From an uncultured Desulfobacterales bacterium (GTDB lineage Bacteria; Desulfobacterota; Desulfobulbia; Desulfobulbales; Desulfocapsaceae): a DNA stretch of 64,000 nucleotides. The stretch covers positions 62,001 through 126,000 of the forward strand of contig CALGIJ010000019.1 of assembly GCA_937915545.1 (NCBI GenBank), in the 5' to 3' direction. Below, one piece after another: positions 8,556 to 16,517 of the stretch. The translations under genes were made by a program, and so were the position numbers. The notes beneath the pieces were generated by a model. That model did not search any database and was not told the origin of the DNA. It saw only the letters and a program-made list of their open reading frames with translations. The stretch's first letter is position 1. The number at the start of each line of letters is the position of its first letter.

Positions 8556-9983
8556 ATGGTGGAGAGAGAAAGCGCCAGACAAACAAGCGGACGGCCGACC
8601 CATGAGTGCGGGGTGTGCGGCATTTACAACCACCCGGACTCGGCCAAGCTCGCCTATTTCGGTCTCTATGCCCTGCAGCACCGCGGCCAGGAGAGTGCCG
8701 GCATCGTCACCTCCGACGGCACCCGGGTGACCATGCACAAGAATATGGGTCTGGTTCCGGAGGTCTTCTCCGAGCAGACCATCAGCCGCCTTCAAGGGCA
8801 CCTCTCCATCGGCCATGTGCGCTATTCGACCACCGGGGCTTCGAACATCACCAATACCCAGCCCCTGCTGGTCAACCACAAGGGGGTTACCCTGGCGGTG
8901 GCCCATAACGGCAACTTCGTCAATTCCATCGCCCTGCGCTCCAGCCTCGAGGAGCAGGGGTCGATCTTCCAGACCACCATGGACAGCGAAGTGGTGCTCC
9001 ATCTCATGGCGCGTTCCGCCCATCTCGGCCTCGAGGAGGCCCTGCGGCGCACCTTTACCGCCATCAAGGGGGCTTACTCGCTGCTTCTTCTCACCCAGGA
9101 TACATTGGTCGCGGTGCGCGACCCCGACGGTTTCCGTCCGCTCTGCCTCGGCAAGCTCAGGAATGGCGATGGCAATGGCTGGATTGTCGCTTCGGAGACC
9201 TGCGCCCTCGACCTCATCGGCGCCGACTATGTCCGCGACATCGCACCCGGCGAGATCCTCATCTGTAAGGATGGGGCGATGTCGTCGCTCTTCCCCTGGC
9301 CGTCGCAGAACAGCCACTTCTGTATCTTCGAGCAGGTCTATTTCGCTCGGCCCGATTCGGAGATCTTCGGTATCAACGTCTATCAGGCGCGTAAGCGCAT
9401 GGGCGAGATTCTCGCCGAGGAGGCGAAGATCGATGCCGATTTCGTCATGCCCTTCCCCGACTCCGGCAACTATGCCGCCCTCGGCTATTCCCAGGCATCC
9501 GGCATCCCCCTGGAAATGGGGGTGATCCGCAATCACTATGTCGGCCGCACCTTTATCCAGCCGACCCAGTCGATGCGTGACTTCAACGTCAAGGTAAAGC
9601 TCAACCCGGTGCGCTCCTTCCTCAAGGGCAAGCGGCTGATCATCGTCGAGGACTCGATCATCCGTGGCACCACCGGCAAGAGCCGGGTGCGGGCACTGCG
9701 CGAGGCCGGGGCCAAAGAGGTGCATATGGTGGTCAGCTGTCCTCCCACCAGGCACGCCTGCTATTACGGCATCGATTTTCCCTCGGCCGGCCAGCTCATC
9801 GCCAACAACAAGTCGGTCGAGGAAATCGCCGCCTATCTTGGCCTCGACTCCCTGCACTATCTCAGCCTGGAAGGGCTGGTGCGCGCCACCGGCATGACCG
9901 CGGACGATTTCTGCCTGGCCTGTTTCGACGGCAGATACCCGGTGGAGCCGGACCGCACCTTTCACAAGGACGCCCTGGGCTAA
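8556..9983 (+). CDS. purF: Amidophosphoribosyltransferase, Fe-S type
   Basis: First committed step of purine synthesis: PRPP plus glutamine gives phosphoribosylamine. About 475 residues. A short propeptide precedes the Ntn nucleophile Cys in HECGVCGIY, so autocleavage before CGVCG is expected. The glutaminase half has LQHRGQESAGI and GHVRYSTTG; the PRPP-binding loop IVEDSIIRGTT is near residue 365. Cysteines in FCIFEQ, SCPPTRHAC and FCLACFDGRYP match the four [4Fe-4S] ligands of the oxygen-sensitive Bacillus-type enzyme, fitting an anaerobe. The ATG at 8556 is chosen because GAGGTGAG sits 8 bases upstream; GTG 8553 and TTG 8550 are in frame. It stands alone, without other pur genes nearby. 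Confidence 0.96.
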   Translation: MVERESARQTSGRPTHECGVCGIYNHPDSAKLAYFGLYALQHRGQESAGIVTSDGTRVTMHKNMGLVPEVFSEQTISRLQGHLSIGHVRYSTTGASNITNTQPLLVNHKGVTLAVAHNGNFVNSIALRSSLEEQGSIFQTTMDSEVVLHLMARSAHLGLEEALRRTFTAIKGAYSLLLLTQDTLVAVRDPDGFRPLCLGKLRNGDGNGWIVASETCALDLIGADYVRDIAPGEILICKDGAMSSLFPWPSQNSHFCIFEQVYFARPDSEIFGINVYQARKRMGEILAEEAKIDADFVMPFPDSGNYAALGYSQASGIPLEMGVIRNHYVGRTFIQPTQSMRDFNVKVKLNPVRSFLKGKRLIIVEDSIIRGTTGKSRVRALREAGAKEVHMVVSCPPTRHACYYGIDFPSAGQLIANNKSVEEIAAYLGLDSLHYLSLEGLVRATGMTADDFCLACFDGRYPVEPDRTFHKDALG

Positions 9984-10000
9984 GGGGGGCGCCGCCCCCC
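9984..10000. terminator. GC hairpin between convergent purF and diguanylate cyclase genes
   Basis: Perfect stem GGGGGGC/GCCCCCC around a GCC loop, directly after the purF stop codon and 9 bp from the stop of the convergent gene. There is no T-run on either side, so it may slow or mark 3' ends rather than be an intrinsic terminator. Confidence 0.45.
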
Positions 10001-10008
10001 GGTCCAGT

Positions 10009-10905
10009 TCAGATACGCGTCACCACGCAGTTTTTGCCGCTCTTCTTGGCATCGTACATCGCCTGGTCGGCTCTCTCCCTCATCGCCTGCTCGTCGATGG
10101 TCCGCGGCACCTTTTTGTTCCTCTTGCAGGAGACCAGGCCGATGGACAGGCTGGTGCCGGTGTATTCGCGCTCGAGAAAGGAGAGGAGGATGCGCTGCAC
10201 CACCTCGGTCCCCTGGCTGGCGGTCGCCTGGGGTAGCAGCAGGGCGAACTCATCCCCGCCGAGGCGGAAACAGGTGTCGACGCTCTCGCGGGTGCTTTCC
10301 TTGAGAATATCGGCCAGGCCGACCAGCACCTTGTCGCCCTGGTGATGACCGTGCCTGTCGTTGTATTCCTTGAAGTTGTCGACGTCGATGAGCGCCAGCA
10401 TGAGCGGGTATTTCTGGCGGGAGGCGCGCTCGACCTCGGCGGAGAAGCACTCGTCGAAGGCACGCCGGTTGAGGATGCCGGTAAGGCTGTCCTGCTTGGA
10501 GAGCATCTCCAGCCTGCGCACCAGGGTGCGTTCGCGGATGGCCCGGGCCAGTTTGGCCTCGAGCTCGGCTTGATCGATAGGCTTTTTGATGAAATCGATG
10601 GCCCCGGCCTTGATCACCTCGGCGTAGCTGGCCTTCTCATGAAAGCCGGTGGAGACGATGACATCGGTGTCGCGGTGGTGCTCGTGGATATGTGCCAGCA
10701 GTTCCAGCCCGTCCATGCCGGGCATGACGATGTCGGTGAGTACCAGGTCGACCTGGGTCGAGCGCAGCACCGCCAGGGCTTCCACCCCGTCGCCGGCCAC
10801 CAGGCAGTGATACCCCAGGGAACCGACCAGGACGCTGAGGGTCATGCGCACCAGTTCGTCGTCGTCGACGATGAGAATCACCACAGAACGTTTCGTCTCT
10901 TCCAT
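10009..10905 (-). CDS. Response regulator with GGDEF diguanylate cyclase domain
   Basis: Cytoplasmic two-component output protein that makes cyclic di-GMP when phosphorylated (WspR/PleD type). Residues 1-125 are a REC domain: acidic pocket DDD at 14-16, phosphoacceptor Asp58 in VLTDIVMPGMDG, and the switch Lys in FIKKPI. Residues about 135-298 are a GGDEF domain with an intact catalytic RLGGDEFALLLP loop. The inhibitory I-site RxxD expected six to nine residues before GGDEF reads ESVD, so its arginine is missing and product feedback is probably lost. No histidine kinase is next to it. It is divergent from the PDE-like gene at 11229, sharing a 323-bp promoter region. Confidence 0.95.
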   Translation of the reverse strand: MEETKRSVVILIVDDDELVRMTLSVLVGSLGYHCLVAGDGVEALAVLRSTQVDLVLTDIVMPGMDGLELLAHIHEHHRDTDVIVSTGFHEKASYAEVIKAGAIDFIKKPIDQAELEAKLARAIRERTLVRRLEMLSKQDSLTGILNRRAFDECFSAEVERASRQKYPLMLALIDVDNFKEYNDRHGHHQGDKVLVGLADILKESTRESVDTCFRLGGDEFALLLPQATASQGTEVVQRILLSFLEREYTGTSLSIGLVSCKRNKKVPRTIDEQAMRERADQAMYDAKKSGKNCVVTRI

Positions 10906-11228
10906 TGCAATCTCCGGGTGGGCGGAGCTGTTGGTGTGTGTTGGGAGGCCGACGTTCTCCCCGGCAGCCTCCCCCGGCCATCAATGCCTCCGGGCAGGAC
11001 CCTCTTTCCCCTCGCGGGGGAGTGCACCATGGCGACTCGATTGGCGAAATGCTGAGAAAGAGTACCTGCAAACGCCGAGAAAGTCCAGTTGACAGTTCGT
11101 TGGCCTTGCCAATGGGATGAAGACAGTGATACAAACAGAATAATGGGTGAGCGGTGGCAGACAGACTGCCGATGCCGTTGCCGAGGTGGGTGCCGTGGAG
11201 AGAGCACGGGGGGGCGTGACGGAGGTTC
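10906..11228. promoter_or_regulatory. Divergent promoter region between GGDEF regulator and HD phosphodiesterase-like gene
   Basis: 323 bp with no supported gene. On the plus strand a TTGACA occurs at about 11091, next to the small inverted repeat TTGGC-CTT-GCCAA; no good -10 box is seen at the right spacing. The right-hand gene has a clear GGAGG ribosome-binding site. No operator for a known regulator is recognised. Confidence 0.4.
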
Positions 11229-12128
11229 ATGGACAATAGGACGTTGACACTGCTCTTCGAGGGCCGGGCAGGCGGTTCCCTCCTGGATGAACTGCTGTTT
11301 CTCGCCGCCGAGGTCTGCCCCGAGCTGGAGCCGCTGTTCATTGAAGATGTCCATTACCACGTCGGCCGCCTCTACGAAGGTCGCGTGCCCGGGGTGCGCG
11401 GCAGCGACCTGCCCTACCACAACCTGCGCCACTGCCGTATGGTTGTCCTGGCAACCATGCGCCTCTTTCATGGCCTGCACGGCGAGGGGCGCTTTCCCAT
11501 TGACAGCGGCATGCTCCTGCGCGGCTTTCTCGCCGCCTCCTTTCATGACAGCGGCATGCTGGCTACCGAAGACGACCCGCAGGGGGATGTGCGCGACTAT
11601 CTCTATGGCCACGAGACGCGTTCGGCGTTGATGCTGAAGCATTTTACCGAGCGTTGCGGGATGCCCGAAGAGATCGCCAGGGATTGCGCGACGATCATCA
11701 AATACACCGATATGACCAGCGATCCCGCCCTCTTCGAGGCCCATGGCGAGAAAGTTCAGCTGGTCGGCCAGGTCGTGGGCTCGGCGGATATCCTGGCGCA
11801 GATGGCCGACCGCTACTACCTGGAGAGTCTCTCCGGATTGTACCGCGAGCAATGCGCCGGCGGGGTCTGCCGCCACGTCTCGGCCCTCGACCTGATGAAA
11901 AAGACCCGCCAGTTCTACAATCAGGTGGTGCTACCCCGTCTCGACATCGCCTTTTCCCGCATCAGCGCGGCAATGCGCACCCATTTCCGTCTGCGTCACG
12001 ACATCGACCGCGATCTTTATCTCGAGAACATCGACAAGAATATCGCCTATCTCGAAGCGGTCATTGCGACCTGCGGCGACAGCGACTGCTTCGCCCGGCA
12101 CCTCAAACGGCTCCCGCCGGCTACTTGA
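11229..12128 (+). CDS. HD/PDEase-like metal-dependent phosphohydrolase
   Basis: 299-residue soluble protein with the metal-binding pattern of class I cyclic nucleotide phosphodiesterases and related HD proteins: YHNLRH at residues 63-68, FHDSG at 105-109, a later Glu/His region (YGHETRS) and an Asp in VGSADILAQMADRYY near residue 180. This suggests hydrolysis of a phosphodiester such as a cyclic nucleotide, but the substrate is not known. It lacks the HD-GYP signature used against c-di-GMP. The start follows GGAGG by five bases. Its place back-to-back with a diguanylate cyclase response regulator suggests a shared signalling role (inference). Its last 8 bases overlap the convergent small gene. 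Confidence 0.8.
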   Translation: MDNRTLTLLFEGRAGGSLLDELLFLAAEVCPELEPLFIEDVHYHVGRLYEGRVPGVRGSDLPYHNLRHCRMVVLATMRLFHGLHGEGRFPIDSGMLLRGFLAASFHDSGMLATEDDPQGDVRDYLYGHETRSALMLKHFTERCGMPEEIARDCATIIKYTDMTSDPALFEAHGEKVQLVGQVVGSADILAQMADRYYLESLSGLYREQCAGGVCRHVSALDLMKKTRQFYNQVVLPRLDIAFSRISAAMRTHFRLRHDIDRDLYLENIDKNIAYLEAVIATCGDSDCFARHLKRLPPAT

Positions 12129-12324
12129 CGCGGGGGTCTCTGCCGGTCTCGAACATCTCGAAGAGGTCGTAGAAGAGCTTGGTGACGGTGCTGAAGTGGG
12201 TGGCGGAACCTGAGGCGGCGTAGGCCTTGGTGAGTTCCATGGCCTTGGCGATGCTCTCCTGGCTCTGCAGGTCGGTGGGGTTCTTGATCGCTGCGACGAG
12301 TCGTTTGCCGATATCTTCTTCCAC
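12121..12324 (-). CDS. Small hypothetical protein, 67 aa
   Basis: No family recognised. Starts at GTG 12324, chosen because AAGGA lies 5 bases upstream and the residues beyond it are a poor match to coding sequence. The protein is predicted mainly helical and acidic at the N-terminus (EEDIGKRL), with a central QSQESIAKAMELTKAY and an aromatic C-terminal helix (KLFYDLFEMFE). It is the last of three small minus-strand genes (12121-13022) and ends tail-to-tail, overlapping the HD-protein gene by 8 bases. Confidence 0.6.
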   Translation of the reverse strand: MEEDIGKRLVAAIKNPTDLQSQESIAKAMELTKAYAASGSATHFSTVTKLFYDLFEMFETGRDPRVK

Positions 12325-12356
12325 GATAGTCCTTATAAGACGGGGTACTCCTCCCG

Positions 12357-12662
12357 TCAGTGATGGGGATGTCCGGCCCACCCGTCGAAACAGGCGGAGA
12401 TGCCGAAAAGCTCCGCCTCGCGGTAGACCTTGCCGAGGGCGGTGTCGAAATTGGCGACCTGATGCGGGCAGACGATCATCGCCCGCAGAAATTCCACCAC
12501 CTCATAGTGTTTGCTGGTGAGATACCTGACGCTGCGGCTGCGGCCCTGGGCCCCGGAGTCGGCGAAGACCATGACCGTGGCGATGGCCCCGGCAACCCTG
12601 CCCCATTCGCTGTGGTCCGCCGCTGGCTGCACCTTGTATTGGAAGAGGAAGGGGTATTGCAC
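12357..12662 (-). CDS. Small hypothetical protein, 101 aa
   Basis: No family recognised. The GTG at 12662 has AGGTGA 5 bases upstream; a longer frame exists, but its extra N-terminus looks non-coding (Pro/Ala/Gly-rich). The sequence looks like a compact alpha/beta soluble protein: an N-terminal strand QYPFLFQYKV, a hydrophobic AGAIATVMVFADSG segment, then KHYEVVEFLRAMIVC. The C-terminus is His-rich (GWAGHPHH). It lies 32 bp from the next small gene downstream, so they may be cotranscribed. Confidence 0.6.
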   Translation of the reverse strand: MQYPFLFQYKVQPAADHSEWGRVAGAIATVMVFADSGAQGRSRSVRYLTSKHYEVVEFLRAMIVCPHQVANFDTALGKVYREAELFGISACFDGWAGHPHH

Positions 12663-12785
12663 GGCGTCACCTGGAGTTGACGGGGCCGGGAAGAAGGGCT
12701 CGACCCATCCACCATGGGGTGCCCGGGGCGGCGCGGCCAGCCGCAACCGCCTGCACCGGGACAGGCGTAGCCTGCCGGCCGGGCC

Positions 12786-13022
12786 TCAGCTGTTCTTACG
12801 GTTGCAGGCGGTGATCACCTTGCGGTTGAGGTTTTCGAGAAACTTACTCAGCTTTTTTTCAGCGATCTTGATGACGTTGGTGATTTTCACCTCATCCAGG
12901 GCCCCCACCACGCAGCCGCAGGCGACGCACTGAATGAGGCAGAATTTCTGCCCGGTTTTCGTGGTGACCTGTACCGCCTCGAACTCGTGGTATTCACAGG
13001 ATGGACACTTGGACCTTGCCAT
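12786..13022 (-). CDS. Small zinc-ribbon protein, 78 aa
   Basis: Begins at the ATG at 13022, preceded by AAGGTG; in-frame sequence upstream is unlikely to be translated. Cys6-x2-Cys9 and Cys32-x2-Cys35 form a four-cysteine zinc-binding ribbon, with extra cysteines at 28 and 37. A basic helical tail (AEKKLSKFLENLNRKV) follows. Such proteins may bind nucleic acid or a protein partner; no specific function can be given. It is first of the three small minus-strand genes. Confidence 0.7.
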   Translation of the reverse strand: MARSKCPSCEYHEFEAVQVTTKTGQKFCLIQCVACGCVVGALDEVKITNVIKIAEKKLSKFLENLNRKVITACNRKNS

Positions 13023-13111
13023 AGCCGCACCTTGGTAGAGTTTGCTGGTCGCCCTTACTGTAATCTCAAAGCCTTGCAGGTTCAAGGACAACCGGGTTTT
13101 TTTACCCGAAC

Positions 13112-13140
13112 GGGACCGCACTCTGCAACGATGCGGTCCC
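13112..13140. repeat. Perfect 9-bp inverted repeat ahead of the PAS-LuxR gene
   Basis: GGGACCGCA (13112-13120) and TGCGGTCCC (13132-13140) are separated by 11 bases, next to a second small hairpin CGGGT-TTTTTTA-CCCG at about 13094-13106. It lies between the divergent zinc-ribbon and LuxR-type genes, so it could be an operator, an attenuator or a terminator. There is no adjoining T-run on the plus strand. Confidence 0.5.
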
Positions 13141-13252
13141 GGCGGCCTTGCCTGGGCGGCGGTCTGGCGACGATGCCCCTTGACGGACGCCGGGGGGAGA
13201 ATAATGGTAGGTACTCCTGATAACGCCCCTCATTTTTGCCCGGGAGCCGAAC

Positions 13253-14104
13253 ATGGACGACCTCTATAAGATGGCGCTCGACTCGATCACCGCCCATGTG
13301 GCGATTCTCGACGAGACCGGGCTGATCCTTGAAACCAACCGGGCCTGGCGGGAATTCGGCTCCGCCAACGGCATCGCCATCGAGCCGTCGTGCATTGGCC
13401 GCAACTACCTCGAGACCTGCGATCGCGCCAGCACCAGTCCCTTTGACGAACCAGCGGTGATCGCCAGCGGCATTCGCCGGGTGTTTCGCGGCGAACTGGA
13501 GGAGTTCTTCGTCAACTACCCCTGCCATTCGCCCACCGAAGAACGCTGGTTCGCCCTGCGCGTGGTGAGGTTTCGCAACCCTGTCTTGAAGCGGGCGGTG
13601 ATGACCCATGAGAACATCACCCCGCTGATGCGGGCGCACCGCGACCTGGCCGTCAAGGAACAGAGCATTCGCGAACAGGCGGAGAAACTCGAAGAGAGCA
13701 ATATCGCCCTCAAGGTGCTGCTCGAGCACCGCCAGCAGGACCGCGTGCAGCTCGAGGAGAACATGCTTGCCAACGTGCGCACCCTCATCCTCCCCTACGT
13801 CCAGGAACTGATGGAGGCACGGCTCGGCAAGCGCGAGCGCACCATGGTGGAGATCGTCGAGGAGCGGCTCAACGAGCTCACTTCCCCCTTCCTCAACCGT
13901 CTCGCCGGGCTCAACTCCATCCTCACCCCGCAGGAGATCAAGGTGGCGACCATGGTCCGCGAGGGACGGAGCAGCGCCGAGATCGCCGAGGTGCTGCAGG
14001 TCACCGTTGCCGCCATCGATTTCCACCGCAAGCAGATCAGAAGGAAGCTGGGGCTCACCGGCGCCGCCACCAACCTTCGTTCCTATCTCCTCGGCCTGGT
14101 CTGA
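13253..14104 (+). CDS. PAS domain transcriptional regulator with LuxR-type HTH
   Basis: DNA-binding sensor of a type common in Desulfovibrio and Desulfobulbaceae. Residues about 1-120 form a PAS domain (starts MALDSITAHVAILDETGLIL); about 125-175 are a coiled-coil linker; about 180-215 a connector; about 220-283 a LuxR/GerE helix-turn-helix (LTPQEIKVATMVREGRSS, then IDFHRKQIRRKLGL). It has no receiver domain, so it probably responds directly to a ligand or redox state through PAS. Its target may be the adjacent glutaredoxin/FTR genes 43 bp downstream or its own promoter, which is an inference from position. Confidence 0.92.
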   Translation: MDDLYKMALDSITAHVAILDETGLILETNRAWREFGSANGIAIEPSCIGRNYLETCDRASTSPFDEPAVIASGIRRVFRGELEEFFVNYPCHSPTEERWFALRVVRFRNPVLKRAVMTHENITPLMRAHRDLAVKEQSIREQAEKLEESNIALKVLLEHRQQDRVQLEENMLANVRTLILPYVQELMEARLGKRERTMVEIVEERLNELTSPFLNRLAGLNSILTPQEIKVATMVREGRSSAEIAEVLQVTVAAIDFHRKQIRRKLGLTGAATNLRSYLLGLV

Positions 14105-14147
14105 GGGGGCAACAACCATTGCCGGCAGCATGTAGTGGAAAAAGGTT

Positions 14148-14408
14148 ATGGCCAGTGACGACATCACCCTCTACGTTCTCTCCACCTGTCCGCAGTGCGA
14201 GGCCCTGCGCGGGCTGCTGACCTCCTGCGGCATCTCCTTCACCACCATCGAGGTCGATCTCCTCCCCGGCGACGAAGGTCGCCGCCTCATGGAGGAGATG
14301 CGGCCGCACAACCCCAGGAAGGCCTTTCCGGTGACCGTCGTCAACGGTAAGGCGATCATTGGCTTTAACAAAGACCTCATTCTTCGGGAGCTGGGAATCG
14401 GGCCATGA
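14148..14408 (+). CDS. Glutaredoxin family protein
   Basis: 86-residue thioredoxin-fold protein with redox motif Cys14-Pro-Gln-Cys17 and the conserved cis-Pro region (AFPVTVVNGKAIIGF near residues 62-76). It probably carries reducing equivalents through dithiol/disulfide exchange. CPQC differs from the classic CPYC of glutathione-dependent glutaredoxins, and the organism may lack glutathione, so it could be reduced by the FTR-like protein next to it. The stop codon overlaps the start of that gene by 4 bases (ATGA at 14405), which is strong evidence for a functional pair. Confidence 0.93.
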   Translation: MASDDITLYVLSTCPQCEALRGLLTSCGISFTTIEVDLLPGDEGRRLMEEMRPHNPRKAFPVTVVNGKAIIGFNKDLILRELGIGP

Positions 14409-14731
14409 ACATCGAGGAACTGCACGAGCGCCTGCGTGGCATCAACGAGGCCAAGGGCTACTATTTCAACCGCGACCACGACCTGACCATGAAGCTGCTC
14501 GCGGCGCTGCTCAAGAATCGCGAACGCTACGGCTATATGTGCTGCCCCTGCAGGCTGGCCAAGGAGGATGCCCGGGCCGATCGGGACATCATCTGCCCCT
14601 GTCGCTATCGCGAGCCGGATGTGCGGGAGTTTGGTGCCTGCTACTGCAAGCTGTACGTGTCGCGCGAGTGGAACGAGGGCTTGCTGCCGGACGTGCCGGT
14701 GCCGGAGCGGCGCCCCGAGGATCTGTGCTGA
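14405..14731 (+). CDS. Ferredoxin:thioredoxin reductase catalytic subunit-like Fe-S protein
   Basis: 108 residues with the [4Fe-4S] disulfide reductase pattern of FTR beta subunits. It has CPC at 47-49, CPC at 64-66 and CYC at 79-81, embedded in YMCCPCRLAKED, IICPCRYREPD and ACYCKLYV. FTR takes single electrons from ferredoxin and reduces a disulfide partner. Compared with the plant and cyanobacterial enzyme the spacing differs, and the third motif is CYC instead of CHC, so the catalytic-pocket His is replaced by Tyr. Translationally coupled to the glutaredoxin. No variable (alpha) subunit is present, as in other bacterial forms. Its 3' end overlaps a convergent gene by 91 bp. Confidence 0.9.
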   Translation: MNIEELHERLRGINEAKGYYFNRDHDLTMKLLAALLKNRERYGYMCCPCRLAKEDARADRDIICPCRYREPDVREFGACYCKLYVSREWNEGLLPDVPVPERRPEDLC

Positions 14732-15243
14732 GAGGGGTCGGGCTGGGGCGGTTTTCTCCCGATCTGGCGCCTGGCCACGGCCATCACCGCCGGCCATAGC
14801 ACCGCCCAGAGGACGGCAAGGATGGCCAGGGAGGGCAGCAGCGGCAGGGTGAAGGAGGCGGCGCCGAGGCGCACCCCGGCCCAGTAGGCCAGCGGCCCGC
14901 CTATGCCGCCGAAGAGAGCGGCCAGCAGAGGCCGCCCCTTCATCCACTGCAGGCTGTGGTGCGGCAAGAGCGCCAGGGCCGCCCAGACCGTCGCCAGCCA
15001 CAGGGGGATCGGCGTCTGCGCCTCGCGGAAGGTGAAGAAGCCGAGCACCTGCAAGGTCCCGTCGAGGCACAGCCCCACCCCGAGCAGGAAAAGCATCATC
15101 TGCAGGTCGGCGGTCCGCCGTGAGGAGAGCAGCAGGCCAAGCAGCAGCAGGGCCAGGGCGTAGGGTACGCCGCCGTTGCCCCACAGCACGCAGAGGAACC
15201 AGATCGCCTGATTGATGGCGATATTGGCCAGTGGGTTCATCAT
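14641..15243 (-). CDS. DUF2878 family membrane protein
   Basis: About 200 residues with four to five hydrophobic segments (IWFLCVLWGNGGVPYALAL; LALLLLGLLLSS; MMLFLLGVGLCLDG; ILAVLWAVLWPAVMAV), as in DUF2878. This family is found next to cyclopropane-synthase-like and DUF1365 genes in singlet-oxygen or light-response clusters of other proteobacteria. Function unknown; a role in membrane-lipid modification is inferred from context. The ATG at 15243 overlaps the stop of the methyltransferase gene (ATGA), so it is the last gene of a coupled operon. The final 38 residues are low-complexity and lie antisense to the end of the FTR gene. Confidence 0.8.
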   Translation of the reverse strand: MMNPLANIAINQAIWFLCVLWGNGGVPYALALLLLGLLLSSRRTADLQMMLFLLGVGLCLDGTLQVLGFFTFREAQTPIPLWLATVWAALALLPHHSLQWMKGRPLLAALFGGIGGPLAYWAGVRLGAASFTLPLLPSLAILAVLWAVLWPAVMAVARRQIGRKPPQPDPSQHRSSGRRSGTGTSGSKPSFHSRDTYSLQ

Positions 15244-16517
15244 GGCTGCCAGGCCGGGCGATGCCCGCTCCGGGTGGCGAGGAGGTGGACGACGCTGATG
15301 TAGCGTTCGCGGAAGCCGCCTTCGCAGTAGCACAGGTAGAACTCCCACAAGCGGCGGAAACGTTCGTCGTATCCCAGGCGGCGCAGCTCGCCCAGGGCAT
15401 GGTGGAAGCGCCGGCGCCAGTCGACCAGGGTGCGCGCGTAGTGCTCGCCGAAGTCGTACACGCCGCGTACGGTGAAATCGGTTTTGGCGGACAGCAGGTT
15501 CATGATCGCCGTCAAGGACGGCACATGCCCGCCCGGGAAGATATGGCGCTGGATGAAGTCCACCGCGTTGCCGTACTGGCGGTAGCGGTCGTCGCGGATG
15601 GTGATCGCCTGGAGGAGCATGACCCCCTCGGGGCGCAGCAGGGAACGGCAGGTCTCGAAGAAGGTCGGCAGATACTGTTTCCCCACCGCCTCGATCATCT
15701 CGACGCTGACCAGCTTGTCGAAGGTGCCGCTGAGATCGCGGTAGTCGCTCTTCAGCAGGGTGATGCGGTCACCGAGGCCGGCCGCGGCGATACGCCGCGC
15801 CGCCTCTTCGTGCTGGGCCTCGGAGATGGTGGTGGTGGTGACGTGGCAGCCGTAGTTGGCGGCGGCATAGATGGCGAAACCGCCCCAGCCGCTGCCGATC
15901 TCCACCACGCGGTCGTCCCGCTTGAGCTGCAGCGTGTCGCAGATCACCTTGAGCTTGTTGAGCGAGGCCTCTTCCAGGCTGCTCGTCTTCTCGGGGTAGA
16001 TGGCCGCCGAGTACATCATCGTCGGGTCGAGAAAGAGGCGGTACATCTCGTTGCCGAGGTCGTAGTGGGAGAGAATGTTGCGTTTGGCTCCGCTGCGGGT
16101 ATTGGCACGGCCGAGGTGGCCGGCGAGGCGGGCCAGGTTGAACAGTGCCCCGAACCGCTTTTCGATGCGCTCGAGCAGCTCCATGTTGAGCACCATGATC
16201 CGCACCAAGGCGGTGAGGTCGTCGGCCTCCCAGAGCCCGTCCACATAGGCCTCGCCGGCGCCGACCGAGCCGCCGAAGAGCACCCGCCGAAAGAAGTGCG
16301 GATGGCGGACGGTGATCTCGGCAGACAGGCCGCCCTCTACGCCGACAACCCGTGTCTTCCCCTGATAATGGAGGACGAGGCGGCCATAACGCAGACGCCC
16401 AAGCAGCTGCAGCAAAACCCGCTGCGCCATCCGGTCGACGAGTGTGCTCTCTTTGCCTGCCAGTGGCAGGGGGGTGCTGGCAGCCAGATCGTTGGTGTTG
16501 GCGTAGAGACCGCTCAT
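15240..16517 (-). CDS. Cyclopropane-fatty-acyl-phospholipid synthase family methyltransferase
   Basis: 425 residues. SAM-dependent methyltransferase acting on unsaturated acyl chains in membrane phospholipids. The SAM-binding motif VVEIGSGWGGFAIY lies near residue 200, followed by CFA signatures VTTTTISEAQHEEA, SVEMIEAVGKQYLP, QAITIRDDRY and FIQRHIFPGG. An N-terminal 130-residue domain precedes the Rossmann fold as in E. coli Cfa. In clusters with DUF1365 the enzyme is often annotated Cfa but may methylate rather than cyclopropanate (for example UfaM in furan fatty acid synthesis), so no symbol is given. Start and stop both overlap neighbouring genes by 4 bases. Confidence 0.92.
   Translation of the reverse strand: MSGLYANTNDLAASTPLPLAGKESTLVDRMAQRVLLQLLGRLRYGRLVLHYQGKTRVVGVEGGLSAEITVRHPHFFRRVLFGGSVGAGEAYVDGLWEADDLTALVRIMVLNMELLERIEKRFGALFNLARLAGHLGRANTRSGAKRNILSHYDLGNEMYRLFLDPTMMYSAAIYPEKTSSLEEASLNKLKVICDTLQLKRDDRVVEIGSGWGGFAIYAAANYGCHVTTTTISEAQHEEAARRIAAAGLGDRITLLKSDYRDLSGTFDKLVSVEMIEAVGKQYLPTFFETCRSLLRPEGVMLLQAITIRDDRYRQYGNAVDFIQRHIFPGGHVPSLTAIMNLLSAKTDFTVRGVYDFGEHYARTLVDWRRRFHHALGELRRLGYDERFRRLWEFYLCYCEGGFRERYISVVHLLATRSGHRPAWQP

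Noticed and set aside
5987..8623. 878-residue minus-strand open frame
   Set aside because: Antisense to ispDF and the PepT-like gene, an effect of high GC in third codon positions; no recognisable motif.
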